A DNA stretch of 7,736 nucleotides from STC-113 sp964618565 (GTDB lineage Bacteria; Patescibacteriota; Gracilibacteria; BD1-5; UBA2023), in contig CAZUBA010000050.1 of assembly GCA_964618565.1 (NCBI GenBank), positions 1-7,736 of the forward strand, written 5' to 3'. Under the pieces are notes generated by a model. That model was given only the letters and a program-made list of their open reading frames with translations, was not told where the DNA came from and did not search any database. Made by a program: the position numbers and the translations under genes. This document shows positions 5,907 to 7,736 of the stretch, one piece after another; position 1 is the first letter of the stretch; each line of letters opens with the position of its first letter.

Positions 5907-7139
5907 TTAAATGATTTTTTTGATACATTCCAAAAGCAAACTAAAAACTTCTTTATCATGATATCATGATTCTACAGTAAAGAAACGCCTTCATTTTGCT
6001 TGCATATAATCAGACAAAGATCAATCATTCTCTCAGTCCTTATAATACACGCAGTTGATGCCCATAGAACTCAAATCATCGAAATCATTCTTGTTAACAG
6101 TTTGTATGAAGGCATTATAAGGCAAATTTTCATTTATTTGCACAAATTCTGTTTTCTTTGTAAAATCATTTATATCAAGCAGCTTATTCGTGTGGACTCA
6201 AATTATAATGTCTGGATTAGTTTCTTCGATTTTTAATAGAATATGGTTCCTGATATGCAATCATTTTTCCATTGATAAAATTATAAGAGATTCTTCAAGA
6301 TGAGAATTCCTTTCCTTAATAGTTTTCTCGAGATTGGCATCATCAAATATCCTATTTGGATCTATTCGCAAAAAAACCTTATTTTTATGGGCGTCTTCTA
6401 TTTCAAATCTTATGAATCTTTCCTTGTTCTGCTTAAAGGAAAGCAGGGTTCAAGCATTTTCTCTGATGAAGCTTAAAGTTTCTGATTCTGCAAGATGCTC
6501 ATTGCCATGCAAATGCACATAAGTATTTTTAGACGCTCAAAAGGATATCTTATCCATGAATATTGCCCTATTTGAAGCAAATTCTTCTGAATCCTTATCT
6601 GATATTACAATAATCGCTCAAGAAAAGCTTTTTTCAAAATCTTCAATGGATAACTCTACGGAATCCAAATTCATCGGATCATTTATGATGAAATTTCAAT
6701 TCTTTATTCATTTTACAACTACTAGATGTCATCAATTCTTTTCTTTCGCCACAAATCACAACGATACTGAAGTTATTATGGCGCATCATGCTTCTATCAG
6801 TTTTGAGAATTTGGCTTCAGTATTTATTTTTCCTGTCATAAGCGGCCTTCAGTAGAGGCCTTTTGAGGCTGCTATTTGCAATAGACCATAATGAAACCAT
6901 CAGATTCAAGGAAGGTAGTATGTATATTCTTTTTCTTTTCAATCACGAAGGGATAATCATTTGAGAACCACGTCTTTGAATTCAAGAAGTTCTTCCAGGC
7001 TTGGGGATTGGCCGCAAAAAAATTCAATGCACATTTTAATGCACGCTAGTCAGCAGATCTTCTTTTCCCATTCTGCAATGCTTGAATCAGTGTTCTGAAT
7101 CTGGGAAAAGTGAGGTATTTCCAATATAGTGTCAGTCAT
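5907..7139 (-). CDS. Two-domain hydrolase: C39-like cysteine peptidase plus probable M14/AspA-like zinc hydrolase
   Basis: This 410-residue protein carries about 20 TGA-encoded glycines. Residues 1 to about 180 match the C39-like papain fold: Cys29 in KKICGLACIKM, His138 in GGHLVVVKGIKNG, and Asp154 in FIINDP, the usual Cys-His-Asp arrangement. No signal peptide precedes it, so it is probably cytosolic. Residues about 205-410 look like a zinc hydrolase of the M14/aspartoacylase type: HLHGNEH (His211 and Glu214 as HxxE ligands), DPNRIF (Arg263), a third candidate ligand His316 in NPDIIIGVHTN, and a possible catalytic Glu390 in FFTVESGYHD. Substrates are unknown; the pairing suggests peptide or amide cleavage, perhaps of peptidoglycan-like or post-translational linkages. 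The C39 call is strong, the zinc domain call moderate. ATG 7139 follows a promoter with a very short leader and no SD. The orphan at 5865 follows in the same direction. Standard decoding leaves only fragments. Confidence 0.75.
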
Positions 7140-7157
7140 GTTTTAATTATTTTTCAT

Positions 7158-7185
7158 ATTATAATCATTAAGTGATATTCCTCAA
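7158..7185 (-). promoter_or_regulatory. Promoter of the two-domain hydrolase gene
   Basis: On the minus strand, TTGAGG (complement of 7180-7185), a 16-base spacer and a perfect TATAAT (complement of 7158-7163) predict a transcript start near 7151, only about a dozen bases before the ATG at 7139. So short a leader leaves no room for a normal SD. Confidence 0.55.
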
Positions 7186-7219
7186 TTTTTTTATAGCATT
7201 TTGATTATATTTAGCCTAC

Positions 7220-7247
7220 TTGCCAAATATCAGAAATATGTTATAAT
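7220..7247 (+). promoter_or_regulatory. Distal promoter toward the secreted repeat protein
   Basis: TTGCCA (7220-7225), a 16-base spacer and a perfect TATAAT (7242-7247). If used, it gives a leader of about 170 bases containing the phased TCAC repeats and the inverted repeat before the ATG at 7425. No open reading frame is evident in that leader. Confidence 0.45.
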
Positions 7248-7318
7248 AATCACGTAAAATAGCCAAAAATACTATTATAAGGCCATTTAAGTTCTTATAA
7301 ATCATTTACTTAAAGCAT

Positions 7319-7358
7319 CTTCACACTGTAATCACCTCTTAATCACCGATTGTTCACC
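7319..7358 (+). promoter_or_regulatory. Four TCAC repeats at exact 11-bp spacing
   Basis: TCAC occurs at 7321, 7332, 7343 and 7354, each 11 bp from the next. The fuller units are CTTCACA, AATCACC, AATCACC and GTTCACC. About one helical turn apart, they would present the same DNA face to a bound protein. The array ends shortly before the weak -35 region of the proximal promoter, the usual place for activator sites. The identity of the regulator is unknown. Confidence 0.4.
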
Positions 7359-7365
7359 ACTCCTG

Positions 7366-7394
7366 TATTGCTTTATAAAAAAAACTAATAGAAT
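7366..7394 (+). promoter_or_regulatory. Possible proximal promoter of the secreted repeat protein
   Basis: TAGAAT (7389-7394) is a good -10. The -35 is poor: TATTGC (7366-7371) at 17 bases or TTGCTT (7368-7373) at 15. A weak -35 next to the phased repeats fits an activated promoter. The expected start is near 7401. Confidence 0.32.
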
Positions 7395-7398
7395 ACTA

Positions 7399-7415
7399 GT
7401 TACGTATAACGTAAC
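7399..7415. repeat. Inverted repeat just upstream of the secreted protein gene
   Basis: GTTACG-TATAA-CGTAAC is a perfect 6-bp inverted repeat with a 5-base centre, 9 bases before the ATG at 7425 and at the predicted transcript start. It could be a repressor operator or, in RNA, a small hairpin at the 5' end; there is no T-tract for a terminator. Confidence 0.45.
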
Positions 7416-7424
7416 AAAATTTAT

Positions 7425-7736
7425 ATGAAAACAGATAAAAAATTATACTCAGTTCTCGCAATATTAAGTATAGCACTATTAAGTTCAAACGCTTATGCAA
7501 AAGGTGGAAGTGGCGGATGAAGTGGAGGAGGTTCTTCAAGTTCGTCATCAAGCAGTCCTTCTTCAAGCTCATCATCCGACGATAATTCAGTCAGGCATTC
7601 ATGAGCAGACGATATGGTAAACGGAGTTAAACTAAGAGGCGACGGTTCGGTAGATGATAACCTTCCAAGGCATTCATGAGTAGACGATATGGTAAACGGA
7701 GTTAAACTAAGAGGCGACGGTTCGGTAGATGATAAC
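7425..7736 (+). CDS. Secreted Gly/Ser-rich protein with 25-residue tandem repeats, N-terminal part
   Basis: The first 104 residues are present and the gene continues past the window. Residues 1-25 are a clear Sec signal peptide: Lys5-Lys6, a hydrophobic core (LYSVLAILSIALLSS) and an AYA cleavage site after Ala25. Residues 26-36 are glycine-rich, and 37-51 are almost all serine, a flexible linker. From Arg57 a 25-residue repeat begins (RHSGADDMVNGV, then KLRGDGSVDDNLP). A second copy starts at Arg82 and runs to the window edge; the two differ only at Ala61/Val86. Gly32, Gly60 and Gly85 are TGA codons, so standard decoding would end the protein at residue 31. Aspartates and glycines dominate the repeat, which could suit metal binding, but I recognise no family. 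As an exported repeat protein it is a candidate surface protein; no sorting signal or anchor is in view. No SD precedes the ATG. Confidence 0.8.
7593..7736 (+). repeat. 75-bp coding tandem repeats (at least two copies)
   Basis: Copy 1 begins at 7593 and copy 2 at 7668, a period of 75 bp (25 codons). Over the 69 bases of copy 2 present, the copies differ at one base (GCA versus GTA at residue 61/86). Near-identity at silent sites points to recent duplication or ongoing homogenisation. The array probably continues past the window. Confidence 0.9.

Noticed and set aside
6000..6855. Plus-strand frames at 6000-6236, 6334-6522 and 6556-6855
   Set aside because: All are antisense to the two-domain hydrolase, which has clear catalytic motifs.
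265..7736. TGA codons as selenocysteine, as Trp, or as signs of many pseudogenes
   Set aside because: There are dozens of TGA codons without SECIS-like context. They fall on conserved glycines, TGG is still used for Trp, and reading frames stay intact through them.
1..7736. tRNA, rRNA, CRISPR arrays and insertion sequences
   Set aside because: I looked on both strands and saw no cloverleaf, no rRNA-like stretch, no spaced direct repeats of CRISPR type and no transposase motif. The only tandem repeats are the coding 75-bp units.

Overview
The window comes from a bacterium that reads UGA as glycine (translation table 25), so most probably Absconditabacteria (SR1) or Gracilibacteria (BD1-5/GN02) of the Candidate Phyla Radiation. 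Nearly every gene here is interrupted by TGA under the standard code. Each becomes one continuous, sensible protein when TGA is read as Gly, and several TGA codons fall exactly where a family has a conserved glycine: the RGINVGG start of DUF1697, the CG of a C39-type cysteine peptidase and the glycine pair before its histidine. TGG is still used for Trp (for example TCWPIGT in the sortase), which argues against UGA = Trp. The DNA is AT-rich, genes are tightly packed, and most starts lack a Shine-Dalgarno sequence. All coordinates below assume UGA = Gly and only TAA/TAG as stops.

Layout, left to right. 1-55 (-) is the N-terminus of a DUF1697 protein running out of the window. 265-945 (+) is an orphan soluble protein. 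It converges on a minus-strand unit made of a sortase with a long acidic N-terminal tail (1261-2505) and a small membrane/coiled-coil protein (938-1249), ending in a terminator that lies inside the orphan's coding sequence. Further right on the minus strand are rpsU (bS21, 2635-2829), with its own promoter, SD and terminator, and a basic orphan (2900-3178). A divergent region separates these from a four-helix membrane protein (3305-3934, +). After a terminator and a 327-base gap with two promoters comes a sigma-70 region 4/HARE-HTH fusion (4262-5317, +), ending at a hairpin shared with the opposite strand.

The right part holds a minus-strand pair: a two-domain hydrolase (5907-7139; C39-like cysteine peptidase plus probable M14/AspA-like zinc hydrolase) followed by an orphan (5113-5865) that has no in-frame stop before the shared terminator. 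A divergent regulatory region of about 285 bases, with four TCAC motifs spaced exactly 11 bp apart, leads to a secreted Gly/Ser-rich protein (7425 to window end). That protein has nearly identical 25-residue repeats and continues past the window.

Themes: cell-surface work (sortase, small membrane partner, secreted repeat protein) and expression control (bS21, sigma4-HARE). The most notable points are the UGA recoding, the two-hydrolase fusion, the sigma4-HARE protein, the phased promoter region of the repeat protein, the gene without a stop before its terminator, and the good SD sequence confined to the bS21 gene.
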